DNA of 64,000 nucleotides from Adineta ricciae (lineage: Eukaryota; Rotifera; Eurotatoria; Adinetida; Adinetidae): positions 62,001-126,000 of the forward strand of contig CAJNOJ010000086.1 in the NCBI GenBank assembly GCA_905250025.1. The letters run 5' to 3'. This document shows positions 34,066 to 45,700 of the stretch, piece after piece. The translations under genes were made by a program, and so were the position numbers. Under the pieces are notes generated by a model. The model did no database searches. It was not told where the DNA came from and saw only the letters and a list, made by a program, of their open reading frames with translations. The number at the start of each line of letters is the position of its first letter. The stretch's first letter is position 1.

Positions 34066-34899
34066 TTAATAAAGAGCTGTTGGTGGTGCGCATCCTCCAC
34101 ACGCATCATATGCTGCTTTCAGTGTATAATCGGAGATGGCATTTGAACACGCGCGATAGCCGTTATATGCGCTATCTTCGCCGCAAGGAATTGTCCAAGG
34201 TTCAGGATTAGCTCGTAAAGCAGATGATGAAACAACCTGTATAACCCTTGATTGAGGAGCTGGTGGAGATTGCAGAATAACTTTTCGATATTGAACGCCG
34301 TTTGATATTAAATCTCTTCCACAATCAGCAGCTGTCAGAATAGATTTACAATGACAATCAGCATATTTAACCATCGACGGAACTCTAGTAAAGAACGATT
34401 GCCAGTCACTGCTCCCAAGATCGTAACCACTGGGTGCTGATATTTGATCAAGCGCATATAATTCTTCCTTGTATTTGTTAATCGTATCCTTTGCATAATT
34501 TTCAACGTATTGACATGTTTCTCGATGCAGATCGATGTACCTATCGTAAGATTTAATGATACGCTCGAGACCCTTGTGTAAGTCACGTTGAATTGACCTC
34601 CAACTATCGGCACATGATGCATCTTGACCGGCATTGGCCAGTTCATCAGCATATCTTTTTATACTTTCAGAAATACCCTTGAGAAGCTCCTTAGTTGAAT
34701 CTTCTTCGGCTTTTACTTCGGCTTCGATGTCATCGAGATCTTGGCCGACTTTACGTTGCAAATGTCCTCCCAATGCTTCCAATTTCTCCTGAACTGATCG
34801 TTTCTGATGTGATGAGTAACCATCGCGAAACTTCAATTCATAAGAATAATTAACACAGGCAAGAATAAGAATAAAATTGATTACTGCCGTTGAAAACAT
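34066..34899 (-). CDS. Intronless secreted helical protein (hypothetical)
   Basis: A 277-residue single-exon frame. A signal peptide (MFSTAVINFILILACVNYSY) is followed by a KRSVQEKL possible processing site and a long charged helical stretch (LQRKVGQDLDDIEAEVKAEE) likely to form a coiled coil. A cysteine-bearing helical domain follows (about residues 95-220: CADSWRSI, RETCQYVENY, YADCHCKSI, ADCGRD). The C-terminus is CGGCAPPTALY. Nine or more Cys in the mature part suggest extracellular disulfides. I do not recognise a family. Lack of introns, as in the DUF4855 neighbour, could mean retroposition or acquisition, but nothing in the sequence looks specifically bacterial. A TATAAAAA element is 52-59 nt upstream. 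Confidence 0.75.
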   Translation of the reverse strand: MFSTAVINFILILACVNYSYELKFRDGYSSHQKRSVQEKLEALGGHLQRKVGQDLDDIEAEVKAEEDSTKELLKGISESIKRYADELANAGQDASCADSWRSIQRDLHKGLERIIKSYDRYIDLHRETCQYVENYAKDTINKYKEELYALDQISAPSGYDLGSSDWQSFFTRVPSMVKYADCHCKSILTAADCGRDLISNGVQYRKVILQSPPAPQSRVIQVVSSSALRANPEPWTIPCGEDSAYNGYRACSNAISDYTLKAAYDACGGCAPPTALY

Positions 34900-35891
34900 C
34901 TCGTTCGAGCAGAATAAAAAGACAAAAGTAAGATCTGACCTGTTTTCACGTTTTTATATGAGACAATTCAAAGAGAAGCATTTTCAACGATCCGATCCGC
35001 ACATGTTTCTCATTTCATTCGTGACACAGATTTCTAGACAAACGGTAGTTAGATCATACAAGAAAGTTTTCGCTCTTTTTTAAAACATTCATATGGCATT
35101 CGTTGGTTATTGATTGAAAACAAAAACACACATCAGTTTCAGTCGAAATCATCAACGAGAAAATAATGACTTTGGGCAAATTCTGAATGATTTTGTTGAC
35201 TAATATCAATTGAATATAAACGCATTTTCAAACGAAAAAAAAGCACATCTATTACTCATCTGTCAAGATATGTGCGCTCTCATTCGAAAGATATACTCAT
35301 ATGCTCGTAAACATATTGTGCAGTCAAATATAAACGAAGTATGTCGGTTGAAACTAGAACACTGATGACGTGAATTGTGAACTTGTTCGATTGGTTTTAG
35401 TTTGTTTACCAATGACGTTTTGTTATCAGTGACTGACTTGTCAATGAAAACGACTCTTACCTATCTATACTTCATTTTGTGAATTGCTTGACAAGGTCTA
35501 ATTTTGTTCTCCGGTGATCATAGACGTGTTGTGAATAAACATTCATTACATTACATTATCTTTTTCATTTAATCATTCACATGAGTACCTCGGTAAGATA
35601 GAAAAAAAAATAACACACTATTTATCTTATACTTGAACATGTCGAAATTGTCTGAGAATATCTCGAGATCATCGATCGAGTTAAGAATGATGACGATTAA
35701 GCTGTTAGAACTAGTGAGAACATAAGACGATGACAATGCTTAGCAAAAGTGTAAATGTTAGATGCGTGTAGATGCATTGAATGTCGCATGTATGTATGTA
35801 TGTGATACTTGTCTACTGTACTCGACTTATTCATGCCATTGAGAAAGAGCATATGTATTGATGGAGTATACACTTTCATCGTCGTCATCTA
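34900..35891. other. Long divergent intergenic region
   Basis: About 1 kb with no supported gene. It holds a short (ATGT)n run at about 35787-35802 and presumably the promoter of the CAP-Gly gene. An open minus frame at 35697-35888 has no supporting signal. Confidence 0.45.
34951..34958 (-). promoter_or_regulatory. TATA-like element of the intronless helical protein gene
   Basis: TATAAAAA on the minus strand, 52-59 nt upstream of the start codon at 34899. Confidence 0.4.
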
Positions 35892-38800
35892 ATGGATAGA
35901 TTAATCTGTCTGGTATTACATCGAGAAGCATACAATCAAGTGTCGTCTTTCTATTATTTTCTTTGTGCTATTTTGTAGGCAACCACGGAGCGCAAATCGT
36001 TTTTGCCTTTACGGTTACGATCAACTACTGTTGCAGGATCGAGCAACATACCAACAGCGACACGTTCGATCACACCTGTTACAATATTCATGCCGTCGGG
36101 TGTAGAAAATGAGTCGTTAATTGATTTCTAATTACTTTGGCTTGTTTTTCATACGTTTTTATCTTCTAGGAAATTATCTTTTTCTGTTGGAGAACGAGTC
36201 TTAGTCAATGGACTCAAAATCGGCACTCTTCGTTATGCAGGAACAGTTAAATTTGCATCAGGTTTGTTCTACGGCGTAGAATTAGACGAACCTGAAGGTA
36301 AACACGATGGACAAGTGAACGATTTTCGGTATTTATCTCACGATGAAATATCTACATTGCGTCACTACAATGATTTGTTTCTCTTTGAAAAGATATTTTC
36401 AATGTCAAGCAAATCATGGCGTATTCGTACCCTATGATAAAGTTGTCCTGGCAGCTCGAGAACGCACGCTAGTATGTATTTATCTCTAATTGAACGTTTG
36501 TTCAATTGAAGCGAACAAATATTCTATTTAGTCGACCTATCGAACGAACAGTCGTTTAAAACCACCAACTGTAACACGTACTATGACGGTTTCAACATCG
36601 ACACGCACTAAATTCGAACGAAATACAATTAAACCACCTTCTGTACATGCTCAATTACCGGATATTATACCGAGTCCAATACCTGTAACACAGCCAATCA
36701 CTATAATTCGTCCGATTATTGATCCAATCGTGACTGATGATCATGTTTGTTTCCTCTATTCGAATGAAAGTCAATTGATTTTCCATTGTTGTAGGATATT
36801 ATGACACCTACAGAGCAACCAAGACTGATCGGTAGACCTATCCTTCAAGCTCAGCCGATGGCGATTGATGAGCGTATGTTTCAGTCGAGAATGAGGACAA
36901 GAGAGTTTCTGAAAGTTTCTCTCTTTTAGCTGTCGAACCTCTAGAAGCTGATTTTACCGACAGTGTCTCGTTAATTCTTCATCAACTGCAGCAGGAAGAG
37001 AAACCTTCTTTTCGTCATCCACGTGCATCATTAACAATTAGTGAAGGAAGTACCAACGATGACGACGACGCTGATACAACCGATGATTGTGACAATGAAA
37101 GTATAGCTGAGTCGAGTATTAGTGAACGAATGCAAATTATTGGTCGTGCATTATCGATCGAAGACTCGTCAAAATGCGTTCAAACAGATTTATCATTCGA
37201 TATCAATGATAATACATTCACGGTGATAAATAACTTGTCAGATTTCAATGCGAATAAATCAGCAATTGATAGACCGAAAGTGACTACTCTCAATAAACGA
37301 TTAAGTATTCCAACTTCTGTGTCAATCGTTAAATCAGGTTCGAACGTTTCGTGACATATATCTATATATCGAAAATTCATGAGCTTTTCAGTAGAATCTG
37401 GACGGAAAGCATCCGTTACATCATTGAACACGTCCACTGCTTCAACTCGAAGAACATCGCTTATACCATCGAAAAAAGAATCTCCATCGATGACTCGACA
37501 AAATTCGATCAATTCAATTGCATCAATAAGTTCCCAATCAAGTAGAATTTCGCCCTTTTGTACGTCTCATTTTATATTTCTTTCAATTCAGAATTTAATC
37601 AATCCTTTTCGTCATCAACTTCTATCGAGGATAATCACACTGAAACGACATTCACTGCACGAAAATCTTCGAAAATGACTTTCAAATCGTCATCTACTAG
37701 CATTTCAAAAGTATCTAACTCGACCAATCATGATTCTGGTAGAAATGTCATTCATTTCCACTCGTTCTCCTAACATCTTTCCTTTCAGATAAAAATCCGA
37801 ATTTATCTCAACAATTGTTCACGTAAATTTTCCCCTCGCATGTTTAATTCTCAGTATTCTGTATTTTCAATCTAGACAAAAAGCAATTCTTCGCCTACGC
37901 GAAGAAAACAAAGATCATATGAAAAAACAATATCAACAGTTACTCCATAAGTTTGATATATTGTGTGTTCTCAGTCAATATTATCTCTCTCAAGTACGAT
38001 TGTCTCGATTTTCATCAAACATATCGATTGATTTCTCTTACAGAATGACGAAATCAGACAACACTACGACCGAGAACTTGCAAAAGGTAGATCATTTATT
38101 AACTAATATGTCTACTCATTATTATTTCTTTATGCAGCTCGAAAAGCAAACGATCAACTAAAGGTACGTTGAAATTCACTTTCCGGGTTCATTATGTACT
38201 GAATAGATTTCAATCGAACTGCTACAAACATCTCATAAGGATAAACTGGTAACATTAGAAAAGCATCATCGTCATGAAACTGACCTACTCAAAGAAAATC
38301 ATGAAAAGCAAACGATGGAATATCAACAAAATCTTGACGAAGCATCGGTAAATGACACTCAACTTGTTCTGATCAGCAAACTTGATGTTAATATTATACA
38401 TAGAATAAAAATATGGAATTGGACACTCGTTGTAAGTTTTTGCAAGAACAAGTCGATCGCTTTGTCGATGAAATGGAAAAGAGTGAACATGCCGATCCGT
38501 TGTCACGTCGTGTGGAAATCTTGGAAAAAGATCGAGCAAGTTTACAAACTGTTCTAGAAATTCGAAACCAGGAATTGACACAATTAAGAAGCAAAATCAA
38601 TGAACAAGTGTTGCAAGTAGGAGAAGTAACCCGAGGAGATTTTCAAATAGTTTGATCGGTTGATTTTAGCGTGAAGATCAATTAGCTTTACAAAAACGAA
38701 TTGATATGGCTGAAAATCGCAATCAAGATCTCGTTTGTTTACTTCGAAATTGGCAATTAAACGAAAAGTAAGCAATTACATTTCTCCTTGAGAGAAGAAT

Positions 38801-39212
38801 GAAAAACAAGCGCATCAGATGTTGACATCAGCTGTGCAAAACAGATACGATTTCGAGGTCTTTTGTCATCAAAAATAGATAAGATTTCCTTCGTGAAACT
38901 CGTCACCAATATTAAATCAACAAGTGTAAGGCGTTCTCTTTTTTCAGAGCTGTGGCTGTCGAACGTGATCAACTGAAAGAACAATTGGCACAACTCGAAC
39001 GCGATTATCGACAATTGACATTCGAAAATGAAACATTAATCTATCGTCTTCGTGGTCGACCATTCTGTGCAACTCATTCTGATTCAACAAATTTGAATTT
39101 AACCGCACCTATTCAACCAATGCGTGATCGAACACATAGTTTGTCGTCACTGATGGCAAACACATCGAAAATCACTTGCCGTCCTCGATCATTATCATTA
39201 AATCACATCTGA
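35892..39212 (+). CDS. CAP-Gly domain protein with MTUS-like C-terminal coiled coil
   Basis: Predicted microtubule-binding cytoskeletal protein. A short first exon (35892-35939, MDRLICLVLHREAYNQ) joins in phase to a Ser/Thr/Arg-rich region. The CAP-Gly domain (about 36178-36475) runs from VGERVLVNG through RYAGTVKFASGLFYGVELDE and GKHDGQV (the usual GKNDG with Asn to His) to NHGVFVPYDKVV. Long basic and Ser-rich disordered stretches follow (SGRKASVTSLNTSTASTRR and others, 36540-37790). The C-terminal half is coiled coil in many small exons (37875-39050), ending RDYRQLTFENETLIYRLRG. That last block resembles the end of the MTUS1/MTUS2 coiled coil from memory of the family. The tail RTHSLSSLMANTS is Ser-rich. 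The start and a few of the 37.5-38.3 kb exons are the least certain parts. Confidence 0.78.
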
Positions 39213-39794
39213 AATCGGTGATTTCTTTCCTCTCTTGAGAATGTCTATTGACCAAGCTTCTGTTTTGATTTGACAACCTATACTCGATTTATGTGATATG
39301 AAATCTTTACAGCGACATTGTTCTTTTGTATTATTTATATATCTGCTTTGAAAATAAACTATTGATTCCTGGCAAACTTGAGACGGCTATATCAATGGTG
39401 AAATCTTCGAGCGAAACGAACCATGGCATTGGCTTCCATGAGTTATTTTGTTATTTTTAGTGCTGCTGACCTTCGTTGGTCGAACGTGCTGAAATTATTT
39501 CATTGAAAACATTTGTTGTCTTGTGTTGATTAAACTCCTGTCCGAATAGTTATCGCACAGATGTTTGCATTCATCGAGAATGAGATGAATATCGAGAAAA
39601 GCGAGCAAATCCGCCGAACAACGATCAGTCATCTGAGATTAATTTCAAATCGAACGAAATATAATTTAATCCAGAAAACTTCCCTTTCAATCGAACTGAT
39701 TTTCGACTTGAATACTGTTCTATTTGTTATCATGAGATAACATGTTAACAACTTAGACATTCCTTTCTTGTATATCCGCAAGTAATCTTCTAGA
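39213..39794. other. Intergenic, nothing recognised
   Basis: 3' flank of the CAP-Gly gene (AATAAA at about 39351) and 5' flank of the giant gene. No coding signal. Confidence 0.5.
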
Positions 39795-42700
39795 ATGATT
39801 TCATTCTATCTCATATTCATTGTTCATTTTTCTGCAATCAAACCGCTTTCGACGGCGACGGTGATCCCGTCGCCATTTCAATTTATCTTCGATTATCAAG
39901 ATGAACAGATCATCAATACAAACTTTACGATAACAACTACATTGATTCGTAATCGTTCCCAAACGCTTGATTGTGACAATCATCGGTACGGTACGTGTCT
40001 GGTAGAAATGTCCTTAGAAATCAGATCGACCAGGACGTCAACCACATGTTCATGTCAAGCACCTGCAATATTACGTCAAATTGCTAATTATCGGCATAGT
40101 TGTATTTTACCTATCACTGATGCTACTGAACGACCAATAATAACAATGATAATCAATTCCAGTGATTCCGACGAACTTCTACCCAGTGCGACTGCGATTT
40201 TCCGCAATGCGCCAGCGTATTCAATTGAAAAGCAAGAAGAAAGTTCCATTGTTGTTCAGGTAAAAGAGTTCAATGTAAAGTGTTCGAATATTCGAAAAAG
40301 AAAATAATCAAATCGGTTGTAGACAAAACAAAATAACATCCTCGTACGAAGTCTTCGACATTTAAGAAGTCAAATCGATATGGACGATGCTGTTGAAAGT
40401 GAGCTGATTGATCCCGAGTGCATCTTTGATAATCATGGTAAATAGATGAAAATGATTGCTTATCTAACAAATACAGGTCTGCTGTAGTTTATTTTGTGTT
40501 TTTTCAGATTATCGGTACAGAAATCCATTGGGTATACCACCAATCAGTCGGGTGAGAAATGCGTGATCCATTTGTGAAAGTTATTGAACAATTTTATTTT
40601 AGGGCGATGATGTTGCCACAGCTGATTTTGCGAATGTAAGTTTCGTTTTAGTTTGAAAAGTGGTCATTGAAAGGGTCTATTTGTTTTCTACGTAGGGTGC
40701 TACTACAGGTTTGAGAAAAAAGTCGACCATTGAGAACTACTTCTGATCTCGATCCTGTTTTTTAAAAGATGACAATCCAAATGATTCACAAGAAGAAATC
40801 GATTATTCTATTATACTGAAGTGTACGGTGATCCCACCTCTCTATGGTAATCTGGATGTGGAATGGATTCGAGTGGCAGATGCGCCGTCCATAATAGTGG
40901 ATAGTCGTATCGATCGGAATATTGACCCGGATAGTGACGGTATCTATTTTCCTCAGATGAATCGATACGTTTTTCTCGTACGAATGAAGGTTTACATTTA
41001 TCTACAATTTATTGTTGTTCCATCGAGTAATGTCAATCTACTATATGTCGTTACTCATTATGATACAGGAGGAAAAGAATTTTATCGATCGAGAACACAG
41101 GATGATCCAGTTGTACAACGGTTTTTAAAGAAACCGATAAAATATTTCGAAGTGCATCTCAATTCAACGGACAACGGCCTACCACCCAGTGATGTGACAT
41201 TAAATGTGGTATGTTGAAGGCCTTTGAATTTCGTCGACAAACACCATTTTCACATATACTAGGCTTATTGTGTTACACCCCTAGAAAAATGTCCAACTGT
41301 GAGCAGATCGAAAAATATACTTGTGTAAGACGAGCAAATCTATTTTGATATTCGTTAGGTTATCAATCCGGAATATCCATTGGATGACTATACTGGAACT
41401 GTCAATATTGACGTGGGTTTTTCAAGTATATGTCTAGATAGGAAATGATTATTATACTATAGATTCCAATTAACGCGGATGATGAATTGATAAATCCAGC
41501 CGCATCAGTGAGCAACTTCTGCAGTGAACTTTATCATGATGATCTCATTTCTGAGATAGGCAGTAGCTCAAAGAATTCCTGTAGCACCTTTGGTGGTATC
41601 TCCAAATATTGTGCCGGGTGTTGATATTACTGTGAGAGTTTAAAGAAATTTTAAAATAATTATTTTGGAATGAATATGCTCCTTTTTATATAGATTGATG
41701 CTGGAAGTATTCCATCGAGATCAAATGTAAGATATATTTGATTATTTTCTGATAAGGCAAAGAGAATTCTTGGTCTTCAGAATATCTATACAGAGTTAGC
41801 ACCGCAGGATGATTTCATTCCTATACAACCACCAGTGTCAAGTATTGTCAGTTATGCATCACCCATTGTAAGAACATACATTGGCAATAAATCGTCATTT
41901 TCAGCCAATTTATTCAGAGTGCTCCTATTCAACCGCTCATTGCAATTCGTAGTCCAGTTAATCCCATTGTAGCTGCTGTCGATGTTGGTGTAAGTGATAG
42001 ATAATATGAAATTGACATCAAATTTTTCATTCTTTGATGTACAGATCAGTAGTGAGCCGCTCGGAGACGATCAACCATATATTCCAGTATAATCTCTCTT
42101 TTTTCCTACTCCTATCCTGTATTTAAACATTTTCCAGGTCGTCAACCAGAGTCCAATTGTTGATCAATCGCCAGTGTTGATTCCAACAGCTGACGATACA
42201 ATTCCAGTTGTAAGAACTAGATAAAATATATCTTCATTCCTACCGTCCACCTTAGATTGTCGCTCAAGGTCCAATTCCCAGTATATCAATTCATCCTTCG
42301 AGCCTTTTAGATCCCGCACCCATTGACGTACGCTTCTCATCACTGTGTATAGTTTCAAACTGATTTATACTATAGGTGTCGAATAATCTTCCTGTGCCGC
42401 TCTATCCAAGTAATACTCTTATAGTACGTATCCCATCGCCGTTTTTACAACTCATTTGTGACGCTAATGTTCACGTGCTTTATTCCTGCTTAGCCACCCA
42501 TTCGAACAGCAGAACAAGTTCCTGCACATTATGCATGCTACAACAACCTACAAGTCGTTGGCAACATCAATGTGCAGAACATATTTGGCATCAATTCACT
42601 TCATCCGTCTCCATTCTCCGATAACATCAACTCTCAGTCACTCTCACCGGTTAGTTCATACGACAAGTCTTTCCAGCACTTTCATTTCATGCTGTTTACC

Positions 42701-45700
42701 AGGGATATTCGTATTCGTCAGCTCACTATCCATTTCACACCATTGTCATCAATCTTCGAGTCAACATCTATGTGCAAGCACTCACTCTCGGTCCACAATC
42801 CAATGTTCAACGATTCGGTCTGCGATTGTACAATCCTGACAACGGAGTGGACGACACATACTATTCAGCAATTGCACCACAGTACGGTAATCAACCAGCA
42901 GTCGTTGGTATTCCGTTAGCGAAAGTAGCAATTCGACTGTACTTGAACTTGTACACGACAAATGATGGTCAACCACCAAACAACGTCAAAATCGTACTTG
43001 TGAGTTATTGTTGAGTTTTAAGATCGGATAACGATAATGATTTGATTGTCGAACGGTTTAGAATGCTTGTTTTGATACGACAGCAGCAATGAGCAGTGTT
43101 GGTAGCGAGAGGATAGGGGGCCAATACTATCGCACTCCAGACGTGTTGCCAACAGTATTCGTTCCACGAAAACCATTACCAGAACCCACTGTAAGTTGAA
43201 TTGCGGAGATTCCGCTTTTGATTGATAAATTTTTTCTTAATTTGGCTAGATTGTTACATACGGTACTGGTGGTATACCATTACCAAACGTTCCATCGAGT
43301 AATATTATTGCAAACGTAGAAGTTTTGGTAAGTTCAAATTCAACCTTTTCCTTCGGCTAAAGAATTTTCTATTTGCAGGTGGATACGATACCATCAGCAC
43401 CTATTTCTTTGCCGTATAATGACATTCAAACATATTATTCGGAGATTCGAACACCATATGTAGGTAGTCTTTTACCAATCATTCGTTGCGCCTAATTGAT
43501 TCTTTTGTGATCACTTTAAAGGATTTGAATACTAACTCTTTTGTGCCCTTGAGATCTGGTGTGGCACCAATATCATCACAAGATTTCGCCGCAACAATAG
43601 ATATTGATGTAAGTGCACTATCTTTCATATCTACCAAGCTATAAAGTAATTATATGTGAATATATATTTTTAACTTGTAAAGGTCGAACTAGACGGTGAA
43701 CCCATACCAGTAAGATCTGATGATGTGCAAGTTGTATGTTGATCGTTCTACTTTTGGTTCTCATGGATCACTTATTTGCTCCTTATAGATTCCTCCAGTA
43801 GCAAGAGTGAATCCTGTTGTATCATACTACCATAGTCCGATAGTACAGGTAAGCATCGAAGGTCGCTGTACGGTGATCAACCGATTGTATGTAACATTTC
43901 AATTTAAACTAATGCTGTTCGTCTGCTATTTTTATTTATTTGTGGTTCTTGACAGTCACCGGCGCCTACCTATTATTCATTGCCACCCATTCGAACAGCA
44001 GAACAAGTTCCTGCACATTATGCATGCTACAACAACCTACAAGTCGTTGGCAACATCAATGTGCAGAACATCTTCAGCATCAATTCACTTCACCCGTCTC
44101 CATTCTCCGATAACATCAACTCTCAGTCACTCTCGCCGGTTAGTTCACACGACAAGTCTTTTCAACACTTTCATTTCATGCTGTTTACCAGGGCTATTCG
44201 TATTCATCAGCTCACTATCCATTTCACACCATTGTCATCAATCTTCGAGTCAACATCTATGTGCAAGCACTCACTCTCGGTCCACAATCCAATGTTCAAC
44301 GATTCGGTCTGCGATTGTACAATCCTGACAACGGAGTGGACGACACATACTATTCAGCAATTGCACCACAGTACGGTAATCAACCAGCAGTTGTTGGTAT
44401 TCCATTAGCGAAAGTAGCAATTCGACTATACTTGAACTTGTACACGACGAATGATGGTCAACCACCAAACAACGTGAAAATCGTACTTGTGAGCTGTTGT
44501 TGAGTTTTAAGGTGGGATGATGATCATGATTTGATTGTCGAACGTTTTAGAATGCTTGTTTTGACACGACAGCAGCAGTGAGCAGTGTTGGTAGCGAAAG
44601 GATAGGCGGCCAATACTATCGCACTCCAGACGTGTTGCCAGCAGTATTCGTTCCACGAAAGCCATTACCAGAGCCAGCTGTAAGTTTCCACATGTCAATA
44701 ATAGTTTGTTTTTGATTATAACTGGAGAGAGATTGTGTTGGCTCCATCTTTTTGTCTGACTTAATCTACTTTAGATAATTGTACCAAGCGGATATGTTGA
44801 TAACCAAGTTCCTATAGCGTCATTGGGAGGAGGAGAAATTGATGTTAATGTAAGTGAGATATAGTACCACGACCTGACTATAGTTTTATGTTTGAATTAT
44901 TTCTAGGTGGTGAGCTATTTGAAAATAAACAGGAAAATGATAACAGGTCTCTGATGATAATGCTTCTAACCATTTCTATCGTAGGGCACGATTGGTCAGC
45001 AGTCAGGATCGTTTGAAATCGTAAGTTTTACAAAACATGATATAGAATATTTATTTGACTGATATTTTAGTTATCGTCACCTACTAAGCCAATACCTTTT
45101 TCACGTAAGCCTGGTCAGTGTTTCGAACAAATTCTCATAATTGGCGGCTCACATATAACCATGATTCGTTCCCGTAATCCTACGCATCACATGGTTGGAC
45201 CGGAGATTAATTTTGGTGGTACAGGATATACATTCTCCTCTGCAAGTGATGCGTATGAATTCGAAATTCACTTCGTTCAACCCTTTACAATGAAATATGT
45301 ATTCATTCCCTATTCTGCAAACGTGGAAAGCTTTAAAGTTGAAGCATCACATGCCGGGATGTTAGCTGTGCTCACGTCGAAACCGACGAATGATGGACTA
45401 GTTGTCGATGGTTTTCCACCTATCTTAATTTCAATGTTGGTCGTTACGATTGCCCACACTACAGACGGACATTTACCAAGTCACATCACGTTGAATATCG
45501 TGAGTAAAGTTATATTCCCTACGTTAGAATGAAATTTTTTATGCCTCTCTAGGGTGTCTGTAATCCTATATATTCGCCGTCGAATGTAAGTAGAAGGGAG
45601 AAAATGAGTATTGAACTGATTAGTCAGAAATTCTTAGGGAAAAGGTTTTTTATCCTCGCATTCGAATGCTTTATTGGCTGATAGAGTATTATTTTGCTGA

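Noticed and set aside
35787-35802. ATGT-type short tandem run as a regulatory element
   Set aside because: Only about four units in AT-rich intergenic DNA; consistent with an ordinary microsatellite.
43807-44328. 173-residue plus-strand frame within the giant gene
   Set aside because: It is a shadow of the module frame; the frame with GPQSNVQRFGLRLYNP repeats in all copies and carries the conserved ends.
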